NCBI GenBank assembly: GCA_964440875.1
Contig: CAYTTS010000063.1
Span: forward strand, 1-6,013
From: JAAZDN01 sp964440875
GTDB lineage: Bacteria; Bacillota_I; Bacilli_A; Erysipelotrichales; Erysipelotrichaceae
DNA: 6,013 bases
Direction of reading: 5' to 3'
Shown here: piece by piece, positions 5,982-6,013 of the stretch
How the letters are laid out: every line of letters starts with the position of its first letter
Numbering within the stretch: position 1 is the first letter of the stretch
Notes under the pieces: model-generated
Database searches by the model: none
What the model saw: the letters and a program-made list of their open reading frames with translations, nothing else
Told to the model about the DNA's origin: nothing
Position numbers and translations under genes: made by a program

Positions 5982-6013
5982 ACAAATTTTATATAGTCAT
6001 CACTTTGTACTCA
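5965..6013. mobile_element. Probable insertion-sequence end (runs off window end)
   Basis: The stretch from TGTCAACACTTAAGTAGACA begins with TG and contains AAGTAGACA, like many IS3-family terminal repeats. It interrupts a freshly started reading frame. Only 49 bases are visible and no transposase coding is seen, so this rests on pattern resemblance alone. It partly resembles the outer end of the element at the window start (TTAAGTAGACA here, TTAAAGTTTACA there). Confidence 0.4.

Overview
The window is AT-rich DNA (roughly 30% GC by eye) with strong GGAGG ribosome binding sites. It uses the standard bacterial code: TGG encodes Trp, and TGA ends both the ATPase and permease genes, where overlapping gene junctions confirm the stops. 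This fits a low-GC Gram-positive (Bacillota) or an Acholeplasma/Haloplasma/Izemoplasma-like lineage, and argues against Mycoplasma or Spiroplasma, which read TGA as Trp. No species can be named from the sequence.

Layout. (1) Positions 1 to about 485, minus strand: the 5' part of an IS3-family insertion sequence. Its transposase reading frame carries two in-frame stops, both at probable Gln codons. Just upstream of its start lies a long RNA hairpin that covers the ribosome binding site and is followed by six U. (2) 487-2964, minus strand: a tightly overlapping three-gene ABC importer operon in the order ATPase, permease, substrate-binding lipoprotein. The binding protein carries the His-His-Glu-Asp ligand set of PsaA/MntC, which points to manganese (or iron) rather than the His-rich zinc site of ZnuA. 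(3) 2965-3122: a divergent regulatory region with a TTAGG-N4-CCTAA palindrome and a TTGACA promoter. (4) 3123-3761, plus strand: a three-domain DtxR/MntR-type metalloregulator of the ScaR/SloR type, with its own terminator. (5) 3874-5817, plus strand: an S9 (prolyl oligopeptidase/acylaminoacyl-peptidase-like) serine peptidase with its own promoter and terminator. (6) 5880-end: a short membrane-protein start that appears to be cut at about 5965 by the end of another mobile element.

How it works together. The regulator probably senses Mn2+ (or Fe2+) and represses the divergent importer when metal is plentiful. The peptidase is a separate cytoplasmic unit with no obvious link to metal uptake. 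No separate terminator is seen after the importer operon, so transcription would run straight into the IS hairpin. That hairpin could both end the operon transcript and keep the transposase silent.

No wholly new system was found. The most interesting items are the dual-purpose hairpin at the operon/IS junction, the regulator's Asp-to-Asn change at a usual metal-ligand position, and the operator-like repeats. Both window ends lie in mobile-element sequence, which may mean this is a complete assembly contig broken at repeats.
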